The notes: generated by a model from the sequence alone, not told the origin. Numbered from the stretch's first letter, positions 1-9,217 are shown. The stretch is DNA of 64,000 nt from Peribacillus folii (GCF_030271255.1 NZ_JASJOM010000003.1:390150-454149); one strand, 5' to 3'. Numbers and translations are program-made.

Positions 1-77
1 AGGTGAATCCCCAAAAATGGGTAGAAGAGTTAAGTCATAAGTATTTTTTACAGAATAAGGTATTTCAACAATCGTAA
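1..77 (+). CDS. C-terminal tail of an unidentified gene (partial)
   Basis: An open frame enters from the left edge and ends at TAA 75-77. About 25 codons are visible, reading roughly NPQKWVEELSHKYFLQNKVF before the end. The tail is too short to assign to a family. It lies 74 bases before an Imm26-like immunity gene on the same strand, so it could be the end of a polymorphic toxin, whose immunity genes usually follow directly. That is only a positional argument. Confidence 0.35.
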   Translation, partial: VNPQKWVEELSHKYFLQNKVFQQS

Positions 78-151
78 AGTATTAATAACCATTTTTAATG
101 TATGAAAAATAAAAATTGAACTTTAACTGAGCCTATAGATATGGAGGATGT

Positions 152-652
152 ATGGATAAGGAAGCAATTGTTAAACAAATAAAAACAGGTCAAATCTTTG
201 AAATTTTTCTCGATGATATACAAAAGTATACATATGGTGCGGTTATCAGAGGGGACTTAGTCCTTAATAAATATGATAATATTAGCATTGGATATTTAGA
301 TGTTTTCTCAGACAACCCTTTAGAGGTAGAAGAAATATATTCATGTATTAGGGAGCATAAATTTTTAATGATAGCTAATTCTGGATAGGCATCAATAATG
401 AGTTATGATTGGAAGTTGACTAGTCAGTATACTGAGGATATATTTTCTGATGAAGAATTACAAAACATTGATTATGTGGCTTGTATGGAAGGAAAATATT
501 ACAGAAGCAAAGGAAGTAGTGACAGGGAAATATTTGATTGTGAAATAATAGAGGAGAAAGAGGCTAAAAAAATACCAAACCCATTGGGGATAGTTGGGGA
601 TATGGCCATTATAGAGATCTTAATAGAGAGATTTCAGGAAAAGCATATTTAA
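152..652 (+). pseudogene. Imm26-like immunity protein gene interrupted by an in-frame TAG
   Basis: A 78-codon frame (152-388) and an 84-codon frame (398-652) lie in the same reading frame, separated only by TAG at 386-388 and three further sense codons. Read through, they give about 166 residues, the usual size for Imm26-type immunity proteins. The N-terminal part (KTGQIFEIFLDD..YTYGAVI) looks like the start of that family; the C-terminal part (DWKLTSQYTEDIFSDEELQN) looks like its natural continuation. A nonsense mutation is the simplest reading. An ATG at 398 could restart translation but would yield only the second half. Imm26 proteins protect the producer against a cognate toxin; here protection is probably lost. 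The family call is from pattern and moderately sure; the in-frame stop is directly visible. Confidence 0.6.
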
Positions 653-666
653 TTTATCATATAGTT

Positions 667-695
667 GAGAGACTTCCGGTTTTCCGAAGTCTCTC
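667..695 (+). terminator. Hairpin after the immunity gene
   Basis: GAGAGACTTC pairs with GAAGTCTCTC around a short CGG/TTTT/CC loop, 15 bases after the stop codon. Only a weak T-rich stretch follows, so termination may be inefficient. Confidence 0.6.
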
Positions 696-699
696 TATT

Positions 700-1325
700 T
701 ATGAAAATTTTTATACTAATGCATTTCCTAGCTATTTCTAAATATTTGTAAACCTTCATGATTGGATGGACACTGTATATGCGCCCCATAATTAACCCCT
801 ATGTAATAGTAACAAGATTTTAATTTCTCTCCTATCCTAATCTATTAGTAATATAGGATATAAGGATAAAGGAATCTTTGTCGTACGCCATTTATAATTT
901 TTATGAATATATTCTATAAAAAATATATATTTTTATTATATTTATTCTATCAATATAATAAAGCAGGTAACAAATTATAAAGTTAAATGCTTTAAATGAG
1001 AAAAATATAATGGAAGCTGTTTCGTTTATTTAGGTATGTCTTATGGGGAAAGCTACGATGGAACCATGGGGCAAGCTTACTTTTATGTAGGTGACAAAGT
1101 GAATGGGAAGCAGTCTACAGCTATATCATTTAAAGAGGCAACGATCATTCATTTAAATCATCTATCAGAGAATAAGGGGAATGATAGGGGTATGATTCCG
1201 CTTATTTTATCATTAAATTCATCCAGGTATAGCTTTTGTTGAATTGAATCAATGTAGTACTTAATGTGCGTTGATATATAAAGGCCAAAGCCTGTTTGAA
1301 GGGTTAATGTTGAGGGGAGAACATT
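700..1325. other. AT-rich intergenic stretch with one doubtful small ORF
   Basis: Very AT-rich DNA (for example 900-970) with no convincing gene. A 68-codon frame at 1036-1242 (starting MSYGESYDGT) has no good ribosome site and a stop just upstream; its first 45 residues look protein-like, so it could be a remnant, but I do not recognise it. The stretch ends with the ribosome site GGGGAG at about 1314-1319 for the permease that follows. Confidence 0.3.
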
Positions 1326-2645
1326 ATGGAAATTATTCAAGTGGTAGGTATAGTATTAGCGATTGCATTTATTATATATGCGGCAATGAAAGGGTTTAGC
1401 ATATTGATTGTCGCTCCTGTTGCTAGTGTTATCGTCATTTTAACGAATCAGATGGATTTGTTTCCTGCCTTGATAGGAAAAGAGAATTCGTATATGACGG
1501 GTCTTACAAGTTTCGTGATTAATTTTTTTGCCATATTCATCTTAGGTTCCATTTTGGCGAAGTATATCGATGTGAGTGGGGCGGCGCAATCAATCGCCGA
1601 AAAGGTTTTAGAAAAAACAGGCACGGAAAAGCCGTTTCCAGTATTGGTAGCCATTTTCTTTATTAGCGCCCTTTTAACATATGGCGGAATTAGTTTATTT
1701 GTGGTGATCTTTGTACTCATTCCGCTTGCAAAACCATTATTCAAGCAATTAAATATTGCATGGAACCTAGTTTTGATTCCGGTTACACTCGGATTTGGTT
1801 CATTTACGATGACGATGCTGCCTGGTACTCCATCCATACAAAATGTTGTTCCTACTGCCTATCTGGGTACTTCATTAACGGCAGCACCGCTTTTAGGCAT
1901 TATCGGAACGGTAGTGGCCATTGCGTTTACACTGTGGTATATGAATTCCATGTTAAAGAAAAGCATGGCTAAGGGAGAAACGTTTGCTGATTTTGATGTT
2001 TCCGGTTCGGAGGAAGATGTGAAAAAAGAGCTTCCCAGCGTTTTCATCAGTATCCTTCCTATATTATTATTGATTGCCATCATTTTGGTGGGCAGTACAT
2101 TAAAAGTGGGCAATATTCTTATAATAGGATTAGTCGTTGCGATCATCGTTTCAGCATTTGTCTTTAACAAATTCATTCCAAGTCAAAAAGCGTTGATAAA
2201 TGAAGGAGCAAGCGGTTCCATCATGCCCGTTTTCTTAACTTCATCAGCTGTGGCTTTTGGTGTAATCATAACGCTCGCACCTGGATTTAAATATATTTCC
2301 GATACGATCTTGGGGATTCCAGGTAATCCGCTAATCAGTTTATCGGTCGCTTCGGCAGTTTTTGGTGCCATAACAGGTTCTTCTTCAGGCGCATTAGGGA
2401 TTGTCATGCAAGCCTTTGGCCAAAGTTATTTGGATATGGGAATCAACGCCGATGTGATCCATAGGGTCTCAGCGATTGCATCCTCTGTCTTGACAATCAT
2501 GCCGCACACTGGGGTTGTGCTGACATTATTCGCATTAACGGGACTTAATCACAAAAACGGCTTTACGTATCAATTCATAGGAATGACCTGTGCGAATTTA
2601 CTTGCACTAGTTGCGGTAATTTTAGCAGCAATCATCATTTATTGA
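1326..2645 (+). CDS. GntP-family permease (gluconate/hydroxy-acid type)
   Basis: The 439-residue protein is hydrophobic throughout, with about a dozen membrane segments, and has the GntP/ion-transporter layout: an N-terminal pair of helices, conserved GGISLFVVIFVLIPLAKPLF near residue 118, and a C-terminal half with TGSSSGALGIVMQAFG. The family imports gluconate or other small organic acids with protons. The start is the ATG after GGGGAGAAC. The gene is monocistronic with a strong terminator at 2738. It lies just outside the TetR/carboxylase block, so it could feed that pathway with an organic acid, but nothing in the sequence fixes the substrate. Family call is secure, substrate unknown. Confidence 0.85.
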   Translation: MEIIQVVGIVLAIAFIIYAAMKGFSILIVAPVASVIVILTNQMDLFPALIGKENSYMTGLTSFVINFFAIFILGSILAKYIDVSGAAQSIAEKVLEKTGTEKPFPVLVAIFFISALLTYGGISLFVVIFVLIPLAKPLFKQLNIAWNLVLIPVTLGFGSFTMTMLPGTPSIQNVVPTAYLGTSLTAAPLLGIIGTVVAIAFTLWYMNSMLKKSMAKGETFADFDVSGSEEDVKKELPSVFISILPILLLIAIILVGSTLKVGNILIIGLVVAIIVSAFVFNKFIPSQKALINEGASGSIMPVFLTSSAVAFGVIITLAPGFKYISDTILGIPGNPLISLSVASAVFGAITGSSSGALGIVMQAFGQSYLDMGINADVIHRVSAIASSVLTIMPHTGVVLTLFALTGLNHKNGFTYQFIGMTCANLLALVAVILAAIIIY

Positions 2646-2737
2646 CTTCGATGAGAACGTAACTGAAAGGTTCAAGCAACACAAACGGAAATGAACATCT
2701 TACGTTACGAAAGATGGACTGCTGGCGGGAACGTCGT

Positions 2738-2769
2738 AAAACCTTTGGTGAAGGATGCCAAAGGTTTTT
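2738..2769 (+). terminator. Rho-independent terminator of the permease gene
   Basis: AAAACCTTTGG pairs with CCAAAGGTTTT across a 9-base loop and runs into T residues: a good intrinsic terminator about 90 bases after the permease stop. Confidence 0.85.
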
Positions 2770-2899
2770 ATGTATAATTCTCAAGAAAGGCATGGATGCA
2801 GGAAGATTTTACTTGAGCCGAGCCAATTTTGTGAACGATTACATTAAAAAACGGAAATCTTAGGAGACCAACATTATATACCATTTAGATCGCCATTCC

Positions 2900-3502
2900 T
2901 TATTTTTTTTGCAATATGCCATTGAGGGCCACGTCGGCCAAGAAGCTTGGTGTTTGTTCTAACGGGATGATTTCAGCTATTTGTTTGACCATTTGCGGAT
3001 TTATCATATTTTGGAGAATGATTTCATATAACCTTGGGTCTCCCTCCCTAAAGATGTTTTCTTTTTGCCCATTTGTGATAACCTCAGCATAAAGTTTCTT
3101 TAAGCCTAATAAAAAAGATTCTTTAAGGTTCTCCTCTCCTTTCTCCGAGACTAATAAATCAACGATCATTTGATGGATTTCTCCATATTTTATAGTGATT
3201 TTTGCATAGCAAGCAAACACATTCCTAACCTTTTCGATCGTGGATAGATTCGATTGCAGAATGCCTGCCTGTTCTTCGTATATTTCTGCTATAACCTCAT
3301 AGGCGACTGCATTCGCTAATTGGTTTTTATTAGTGAATCGTCTATATATTGTACCTACCCCAACCTTGGCTTCTAACGCTACTTCTTCGATCGTTGTTTC
3401 GTGACCCTTCTGGGCAAATACTTTCTTAGCCGCTTCAAGGATTTTGGCAGCATTTTTATTGGCATCTTTTCTCTTGGAAGCGGTGATAAATTCAAGATCC
3501 AT
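2900..3502 (-). CDS. TetR/AcrR-family transcriptional regulator
   Basis: A 200-residue protein with an N-terminal TetR helix-turn-helix at about residues 17-62 (ILEAAKKVFAQKGHETTIEE, then VGVGTIYRRFTNKNQL), followed by an all-helical ligand and dimer domain. Members are usually repressors released by a small ligand. The start ATG follows GAAAGGAAC on the minus strand. The gene is transcribed away from the biotin-carboxylase operon. A perfect inverted repeat at 3642-3665 sits in the shared upstream region, so it probably controls itself and the operon from 4058. The ligand may be an aromatic ketone or acyl-CoA, by inference from the neighbours only. Confidence 0.85.
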   Translation of the reverse strand: MDLEFITASKRKDANKNAAKILEAAKKVFAQKGHETTIEEVALEAKVGVGTIYRRFTNKNQLANAVAYEVIAEIYEEQAGILQSNLSTIEKVRNVFACYAKITIKYGEIHQMIVDLLVSEKGEENLKESFLLGLKKLYAEVITNGQKENIFREGDPRLYEIILQNMINPQMVKQIAEIIPLEQTPSFLADVALNGILQKK

Positions 3503-4057
3503 AATTTTGATTTAGTTCCTTTCTTCAATGAATAGTAAGCAGACCTTACGACTTATTATAGAGTATTTTAAGGAAAAATGGATCGACGATGAAAAATAGT
3601 GATTGACTATCTTCCAGATAATCAATAAACTGGTAGTAATCAAAACGGAATGTATATTCCGTTTTGGGGATTTGTAGGAATACTAACAAGAGCAATAACT
3701 TTATAAGGGATAAGGAGGTAAATACGGCAGTATAAAATACCTTTTTTTAAAAAAAGAGAACGCTTACATCAAGATGACTTGAAAAGGGGAATTCATCAAA
3801 AAAATACTTTGCAAAATATGTTGATTGGAACACTTTAACATCCTCCCAGGTAAACGAATTAAGAAGGCCTTTGATGGGGAAATTCGGAGTCTTGATTCTG
3901 AATATTCATAATAATTAAAGCTCCAGCATCTTTCTAAATGGCTTGCAATACAAGATGTCGAGAAACAAGGTTCATGAAATTGATTTCATTAGATATGTTT
4001 ACCCTTAGCAAATTTTAATTAAAACGCTTGAATAAAGGAAATCAAGGGGGAAAATCA
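3503..4057. other. Divergent control region between the TetR gene and the carboxylase operon
   Basis: No gene is visible. Besides the palindrome at 3642 there is an isolated Shine-Dalgarno-like AAGGAGGT at about 3713 with no start codon behind it. A weak cre-like sequence (AGAGAACGCTTACA, 3755-3768) mismatches the CcpA consensus at two positions. No clear sigma-A promoter could be placed for the operon, so its transcription start is open. Confidence 0.4.
3642..3665. promoter_or_regulatory. Perfect inverted repeat, candidate TetR operator
   Basis: AAAACGGAAT and ATTCCGTTTT flank a 4-base centre (GTAT). Ten-base arms with a short centre are typical of TetR-family operators. The site lies 140 bases upstream of the divergent TetR start and about 390 bases before the carboxyltransferase. 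It is not followed by a T-run, and no gene reads into it, so it is unlikely to be a terminator. Confidence 0.6.
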
Positions 4058-5542
4058 ATGGCTAAGAATTTGCAATTTGTAGATACAACTCTTAGGGATG
4101 GAACGCAAAGTCTTTGGGCAGCTGAATCCAGAACGGGCATGGTTGAAGCCGTTGCGGAAGATCTTGATCGATCGGGATTTCAAGTGGTAGAGGTTCCATT
4201 AATGCCTTACAATTTCAAAAAAATTATCCGTGAATTAAAAGAAGATCCATGGTCGTTAGCAGAAATGGTTGGGAAAAAAATGCCGAATGCGAAAAAAGCA
4301 TTTATGGGTGAACCGGGACTAGTTCTTTTTGAACTATTAGAAACTCCTCCATCCGTTGCCAAGTTATTTTACGATTTATTAATTGAACGGGGTGCCATTA
4401 ATCGAGTACAAACAATGGCAAATATTTTTGGTAATTTAAAAACGGATTTTCCATGGTTCATACCTTATTTACGTAGTAAAGGAATGGAAATTGCCCATGC
4501 CATTGCTTATAGTATCTCTCCTAGACATACAGATGAGTACTTTCTGAAGAAAACGCAAGAAGTGGTGAAAAATGAGCCCGATATCATTTATTTTAAGGAC
4601 GCAGCTGGTTTGTTGACGGTTGAGCGGCTTCGGACCCTATTACCGATTATTATTGAAAATGCAAATGGGATTCCTGTAGAGTTCCATACTCATTGTACGA
4701 CAGGGCTGGCAGATGAGCTTTATGTTGAAGCGATGAAAATGGGAATCCGGACGCTGCATACAGGGATTCCGCCATTGGCGAATGGATCAGGTCAACCGTC
4801 GGTGTTTACAACTGTTGCCAATGCACGCTATTTTCATTTATCGCATGACTTGGATTTAGAGCGGATAAAAAGAATTTCAGATCGTTTGATGAAGATTGCT
4901 AAGCAAGAAAATTTACCAATTGGTGAGCCTCTTGAGTATGATTACTCGCAATATATCCATCAAGTGCCTGGCGGGGTTATTTCTAATTTGCGTCACCAGT
5001 TACAATCTTTGAATCTTCAAAATCGAGTCGATGAGGTTATTGAAGAATCGATACGAGTTCGTGAAGAACTAGGTTATCCAGTAATGATTACCCCATATTC
5101 CCAATTCATGGTGACACAAGCAGCCATCAATATTGCGACTGGTGAACGTTACAACGTTGTAATTGACGAATTGATTCAATTAGCAGCAGGTGTATATAGC
5201 GAAGATTCAGGTTATTTAATGATGGATCAAAATTTAAAGGATAAATTCCTGAACCTTCCCCGTGCAAAAGAATTGCGCTATAAGCCAGTTGAAGATGTTC
5301 CAATCAAGAAATTAAAAGAGCAATTTGGCGGGCCAACCCTTTCAGATGAAGAGTTTATGCTTCGATATATCATGAAGGGGACAAATGATATTGAAGAGAT
5401 GCGGAAAGCGGGACCGCATAAAAAATATTTCTCAGCTTCAACTCCTTTAGTCGATCTAATAGATCGTTTCAGCAAGCAATCTGATATTACCCATGTTCAA
5501 GTGCAAGGCCTAAAGGGATCGCTACTTTTAACAAATAAATAG
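4058..5542 (+). CDS. HMGL-type (pyruvate-carboxylase-like) biotin-dependent carboxyltransferase subunit
   Basis: The 494-residue protein has the TIM-barrel carboxyltransferase domain of pyruvate carboxylase, oxaloacetate decarboxylase alpha and transcarboxylase 5S. Visible catalytic features are RDGTQ (residues 13-17), the candidate carbamylated Lys180 in YFKDAAGLL, and metal ligands His210/His212 in HTHCTTG. It should move CO2 from carboxybiotin to a keto compound. The stretch matching LLRASNAVGY of pyruvate carboxylases reads AFMGEPGLVL, so the Arg and Tyr that hold pyruvate appear replaced by Met83 and Leu90. The substrate is therefore probably not pyruvate. I chose ATG 4058, behind AAGGGGG, over an upstream in-frame TTG at 4028. 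The carrier and biotin carboxylase follow directly. Confidence 0.85.
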   Translation: MAKNLQFVDTTLRDGTQSLWAAESRTGMVEAVAEDLDRSGFQVVEVPLMPYNFKKIIRELKEDPWSLAEMVGKKMPNAKKAFMGEPGLVLFELLETPPSVAKLFYDLLIERGAINRVQTMANIFGNLKTDFPWFIPYLRSKGMEIAHAIAYSISPRHTDEYFLKKTQEVVKNEPDIIYFKDAAGLLTVERLRTLLPIIIENANGIPVEFHTHCTTGLADELYVEAMKMGIRTLHTGIPPLANGSGQPSVFTTVANARYFHLSHDLDLERIKRISDRLMKIAKQENLPIGEPLEYDYSQYIHQVPGGVISNLRHQLQSLNLQNRVDEVIEESIRVREELGYPVMITPYSQFMVTQAAINIATGERYNVVIDELIQLAAGVYSEDSGYLMMDQNLKDKFLNLPRAKELRYKPVEDVPIKKLKEQFGGPTLSDEEFMLRYIMKGTNDIEEMRKAGPHKKYFSASTPLVDLIDRFSKQSDITHVQVQGLKGSLLLTNK

Positions 5543-5580
5543 AATATGTCCATTCCATAATGAATAGAGGAGGAAGGAAA

Positions 5581-6135
5581 ATGAGCAAAAACGGATTAGG
5601 GGTTATTAATAATGAGGATGTGGAGAGCTTATCTATTCTTATCGAGAAATTAGAGGAATCTCCCTTCAATTATTTAAAGCTGGAGAATCAAGATTTTAAA
5701 ATTGTGATCGGAAAAAATGGTGTAACAGAAACGGCTGAAGAAAGTACAAAAAATAAGGAAGTTTCAGTAATAAAGCCCGAAAAGCCTGAATCATTACAAA
5801 AAAACCAGAATGAAGCAGCGGCAGCAGCTGAACCATTGACTCAAAAACTGGTGCCTGAACAACTGAATTCAGAAAAAGAAGAACAGGAAGCGGGAATTGT
5901 TGCCATTAAGGCAACGACAGCAGGTATATTCTATGCCCAGCCTGAACCAGGTGCAGAGCCTTATGTAAAAGTAGGCAACCGTGTTGAGGAAAACCATACG
6001 GTTGGCTTAATCGAGATTATGAAAGTGTACAGTGCTATATCCGCAGGTGTAGCAGGGGAGATCGTTAAAATACATGTTAAAGATACTCAACTTGTTGAAT
6101 ATGGTCAGCCTTTATACTCTGTAAAAGTGGAATGA
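5581..6135 (+). CDS. Biotin carboxyl carrier protein
   Basis: The 184-residue protein has an N-terminal region like AccB (VESLSILIEKLEESPFNYLK), a Glu/Lys/Gln/Ala-rich linker at about residues 50-100, and a C-terminal biotinyl domain. The biotin-accepting Lys is Lys148 in EIMKV, a variant of the usual EAMKM. The start is ATG 5581 behind GAGGAGGAAGG; an in-frame ATG at 5560 lies upstream of that site. It carries biotin between the carboxylase at 6202 and the carboxyltransferase at 4058. Its separate presence within this operon argues for a dedicated complex rather than the housekeeping acetyl-CoA carboxylase. Confidence 0.9.
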   Translation: MSKNGLGVINNEDVESLSILIEKLEESPFNYLKLENQDFKIVIGKNGVTETAEESTKNKEVSVIKPEKPESLQKNQNEAAAAAEPLTQKLVPEQLNSEKEEQEAGIVAIKATTAGIFYAQPEPGAEPYVKVGNRVEENHTVGLIEIMKVYSAISAGVAGEIVKIHVKDTQLVEYGQPLYSVKVE

Positions 6136-6201
6136 AAATCAATTCATTACTTATTGATCTTCAACCATTAAAGGCAGAGTGGAAACGAGGAGGAAATCAA
6201 G

Positions 6202-7563
6202 ATGAGTATTTCAAGAATATTTATTATTAACCGTGGCGAAATCGCAGTCCGAATAATACGGACATGCAAGGTGATGGGAATCGAAACGATCCTTGCGGTT
6301 TCAGAGGCAGATCAAGATAGCTTAGGGGCCCAATTGGCGGATAGAACAGTTGTTATCGGTCCGGCACATGCTGCGAAAAGTTATTTGAACATTCCGATCA
6401 TTGTTACGACCGCTTTAGCAGTTGGAGCGGATGCCATCCATCCAGGATACGGATTTCTGTCAGAAGTACCGGAATTGGCTGAAGCATGTGCTGAAAATAA
6501 TCTTCTATATGTGGGACCAAAGCCAGACCATATCTTTAAGATGGGGAATAAATTAGTGGCTCGATCTATTGCTCAAGAAAGTGGTGTCCCAGTACTCCCT
6601 GGTTCAGAGAAAGTGTCCGATTATGAAGAAGTGATCCGAATGACAGAAAAAATAGGATTACCGGTCATGTTAAAAGCTGCAGCCGGAGGCGGTGGCCGCG
6701 GAATGAAAATCGTTACCGATAAACAAGAGGTGAAAACGGCTTTTGAGTCCGCATCCGCCGAAGCAAAGGCCGCTTTTGGGGATAGCACAATGTATATTGA
6801 AAAATATATTGCTAATGCACGGCATATTGAAGTACAAGTCCTTGGAGATGAATATGGAAATGTGATCCATCTAGGGGAGCGGGATTGTTCCACGCAGCGC
6901 CGTCATCAAAAACTGGTGGAAGAGGCGATGGCACCGGAAATTCCGGAAAAGCTTCGTCAGGATATTCGCACTGCGGCAGTCAAACTTGCTGAAAATATTT
7001 CCTATCAAAATGCAGGTACGGTTGAGTTTATCGTCGATCAAGACGAAGCAAAGTTTTATTTTCTTGAAATGAATACTCGTATTCAAGTGGAACACCCCGT
7101 TACTGAAGCCGTCACCGGAGTGGATTTAATTCAAGAACAAATAAACGTGGCCAACGGTGAAAGATTACGATTTTCCCAATCCGACATTGCCTTCTCAGGA
7201 CATGCGATCGAATGTCGGATAAATGCTGAAGCGCCGATGGAAGGGTTCCGTCCAACTCCAGGACGCATTACAAAATGGCACATGCCTCAAGGACCGGGTA
7301 TACGAGTGGATACCCATTGTTATCAGGGGTATGCCGTACCAGTTTTTTATGACTCGATGATTGCAAAGGTTATTGTTCATGGCAGTGATAGAACGCATGC
7401 CATTCGAAGGATGTTAGTTGCCTTGGATGAGTTTTCAGTTGAGGGGATCAGTACGACCATTCCATTTTTAAAACAAGTTCTGCAGGATGAAGAATTTGTA
7501 AATGGGCAGGTAAATACGAGATTATTGGAACAAATCATGGCGAATCGCCTAGAACATGTATAA
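6202..7563 (+). CDS. Biotin carboxylase subunit (AccC-type)
   Basis: The 453-residue ATP-grasp enzyme carboxylates carrier-bound biotin using ATP and bicarbonate. It has the N-terminal fold (NRGEIAVRIIRTCKVMGIET), the glycine-rich ATP loop KAAAGGGGRGMK at about residue 159, and the conserved FLEMNTRIQVEHPVTE near residue 288. Length equals that of AccC. The start follows GAGGAGGAAATCAAG. It lies 66 bases after the carrier gene, so the three subunits of one biotin enzyme are adjacent. It is a paralogue of the fatty-acid biotin carboxylase, placed in a catabolic setting. Confidence 0.92.
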   Translation: MSISRIFIINRGEIAVRIIRTCKVMGIETILAVSEADQDSLGAQLADRTVVIGPAHAAKSYLNIPIIVTTALAVGADAIHPGYGFLSEVPELAEACAENNLLYVGPKPDHIFKMGNKLVARSIAQESGVPVLPGSEKVSDYEEVIRMTEKIGLPVMLKAAAGGGGRGMKIVTDKQEVKTAFESASAEAKAAFGDSTMYIEKYIANARHIEVQVLGDEYGNVIHLGERDCSTQRRHQKLVEEAMAPEIPEKLRQDIRTAAVKLAENISYQNAGTVEFIVDQDEAKFYFLEMNTRIQVEHPVTEAVTGVDLIQEQINVANGERLRFSQSDIAFSGHAIECRINAEAPMEGFRPTPGRITKWHMPQGPGIRVDTHCYQGYAVPVFYDSMIAKVIVHGSDRTHAIRRMLVALDEFSVEGISTTIPFLKQVLQDEEFVNGQVNTRLLEQIMANRLEHV

Positions 7564-7759
7564 AGGTCATTGTGGCAATCAATCTGAGTGCAGGAAGATT
7601 AACTTATTATTGGTATATCCTGTAATAAAATGCGGGCAGGGAGACATCCTCCTTCCTTACGTAATAAAAAGCAGCACTGATGATCTTTTTTGAGTTGAAT
7701 TCACTCATTGCCCTGGTTGATAACAGGGGATTATTAACAAATGAAAAGGTGGAGATTAT

Positions 7760-8596
7760 ATGGAAAAACTGATTATTACAGTAGCTACAACAGGGGATTT
7801 CGCAACTAAGGATCATACGCCATACTTACCGACAACACCACAGGAAATAGCTGATTCAATATATGATTCATGGCAGGCTGGTGCCGCCATTGCTCATGTT
7901 CATGTTAGGGATGATGAAGGAAAGCCAACCCTGGACACAGCAAAATATCTTCAAGTAGTGAAACTTCTTGAGGAGAGAAATTGTGATATCATCATCAACT
8001 TCACCACCGCTGGGGGAGAACTGAAAGATGTTACAAAACGTTTTCCGGTTGTTGAATTGAAGCCTGAAGTTGCTTCTTTTGATGCAGGCTCTTTTAATAT
8101 CGGACCTAATGTATTCATTCACACGCCTGCTATGTTGGAGCAATTGGCGGAAAAGATGCTGGAAAACAACGTGAAACCGGAACTGGAAGTATTCGATGTT
8201 GGAATGATTCATAATGCCCTGCGCGTTGCCCAAAAGGGGCTAATCAAACCACCATTCTTCTTCCAATTCGTATTGGGTGCACAGGGAGGTATACCAGCTT
8301 CGCCAGAAAATCTGATGTTCATGAGAAATAGCATTCCCGAAGGTGCAATCTGGTCAGCTATCGGGGCGAGTAAGGATCAGTTAATGATCAATACAATGAC
8401 GATCCTGCTTGGCGGGCATGTTCGCGTCGGCATGGAAGACGCGGTTTACTTCCGCAAGGGAGAACTTGCCAAGACGAATGCTCAATTCGTGGAAAGAATT
8501 GTGGAATTGGCAAAAACATTAGGCAGAGAAGTGGCAACACCAGATGAAGCAAGAGCGATAATAGGATTAAAAGTAAAGAATACTGCCCATGCATAA
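7760..8596 (+). CDS. Beta-keto acid cleavage enzyme (BKACE, DUF849)
   Basis: The 278-residue TIM-barrel protein belongs to the family typified by 3-keto-5-aminohexanoate cleavage enzyme (Kce). Zn ligands are visible: His46 and His48 in AHVHVRD, and Glu226 in GHVRVGMED. Known members react a beta-keto acid with acetyl-CoA to give acetoacetate and a shortened acyl-CoA. Context argues for an aromatic or carboxylated ketone rather than the lysine-fermentation substrate: it follows a three-subunit carboxylase and precedes an acyl-CoA thioesterase. It starts with ATG behind AGGTGGAG, 196 bases after the biotin carboxylase gene, so it may have its own promoter. Family call is firm; substrate is inferred. 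Confidence 0.88.
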   Translation: MEKLIITVATTGDFATKDHTPYLPTTPQEIADSIYDSWQAGAAIAHVHVRDDEGKPTLDTAKYLQVVKLLEERNCDIIINFTTAGGELKDVTKRFPVVELKPEVASFDAGSFNIGPNVFIHTPAMLEQLAEKMLENNVKPELEVFDVGMIHNALRVAQKGLIKPPFFFQFVLGAQGGIPASPENLMFMRNSIPEGAIWSAIGASKDQLMINTMTILLGGHVRVGMEDAVYFRKGELAKTNAQFVERIVELAKTLGREVATPDEARAIIGLKVKNTAHA

Positions 8597-8652
8597 AAGA
8601 GAAAAACTACACCAGAAATATGGTGATTCATAAAAGAGGAGGTTGTTAGAAA

Positions 8653-9075
8653 ATGATCGCAGAATACCCGTTCCGAGTAAGGTGGGGAGATACGGATGCA
8701 GCAGGAATTGTATTTTATCCCAACTTTTATAAATGGATGGATGAATCAACACATGAGTTTCTATCTGCGATAGGGTATCCAACTTCAACTTTGTACGCTG
8801 AACAACAAGTCAATGTTCCGCTGCTCGAAGCGAGTTGCCAGTTTAAGAGTCCGCTATTTTTTGAAGATCGTGTGACCGTTCGCAGTACAGTCGTGGAATT
8901 ACACCAAAAAGTTTTTAAAATAAATCATAAATTCTTCAAGGATGAAAAACTGGTAGCGGAAGGATTCGAGATTCGAGCATGGACATCATTTAAAGAAAAG
9001 CCAAAGGCTTACCCAATTCCGTGTGAGGTAAGGGGAAAAATGATGCAAGCAAATCCCAAGGCGGTAAAAGGATGA
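8653..9075 (+). CDS. 4HBT/YbgC-type hotdog acyl-CoA thioesterase
   Basis: A 140-residue hotdog protein with the family signature WGDTDAAGIVFYPNFYKW near the N-terminus, where the Asp at the start of the motif is the usual catalytic residue. Members hydrolyse CoA esters, including 4-hydroxybenzoyl-CoA. Placed 56 bases after BKACE and ending at a strong terminator, it is the last gene of the operon and could hydrolyse the aroyl-CoA that BKACE would release. The start ATG follows GAGGAGG. Confidence 0.87.
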   Translation: MIAEYPFRVRWGDTDAAGIVFYPNFYKWMDESTHEFLSAIGYPTSTLYAEQQVNVPLLEASCQFKSPLFFEDRVTVRSTVVELHQKVFKINHKFFKDEKLVAEGFEIRAWTSFKEKPKAYPIPCEVRGKMMQANPKAVKG

Positions 9076-9123
9076 AGTATCCGGCGGATTTTTTGATTGA
9101 TTATATATAGAAAAGGGTGAAAT

Positions 9124-9160
9124 AAAAGGATGTCCAACATGACCTATGGACATCCTTTTA
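9124..9160 (+). terminator. Terminator between convergent thioesterase and IclR genes
   Basis: AAAAGGATGTCC and GGACATCCTTTT form a perfect 12-base stem around a 12-base loop. The A/T flanks suit termination in both directions. Confidence 0.88.
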
Positions 9161-9217
9161 TTTTGGTGTAACAAAAAGAAGGATAAAAGAAAAAGCGGTT
9201 TCCTTTACCTGCTTTTT

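Noticed and set aside
3755..3768. CcpA cre-like site AGAGAACGCTTACA
   Set aside because: Two mismatches to the consensus and no promoter nearby; noted in the gap entry but not called as a site.
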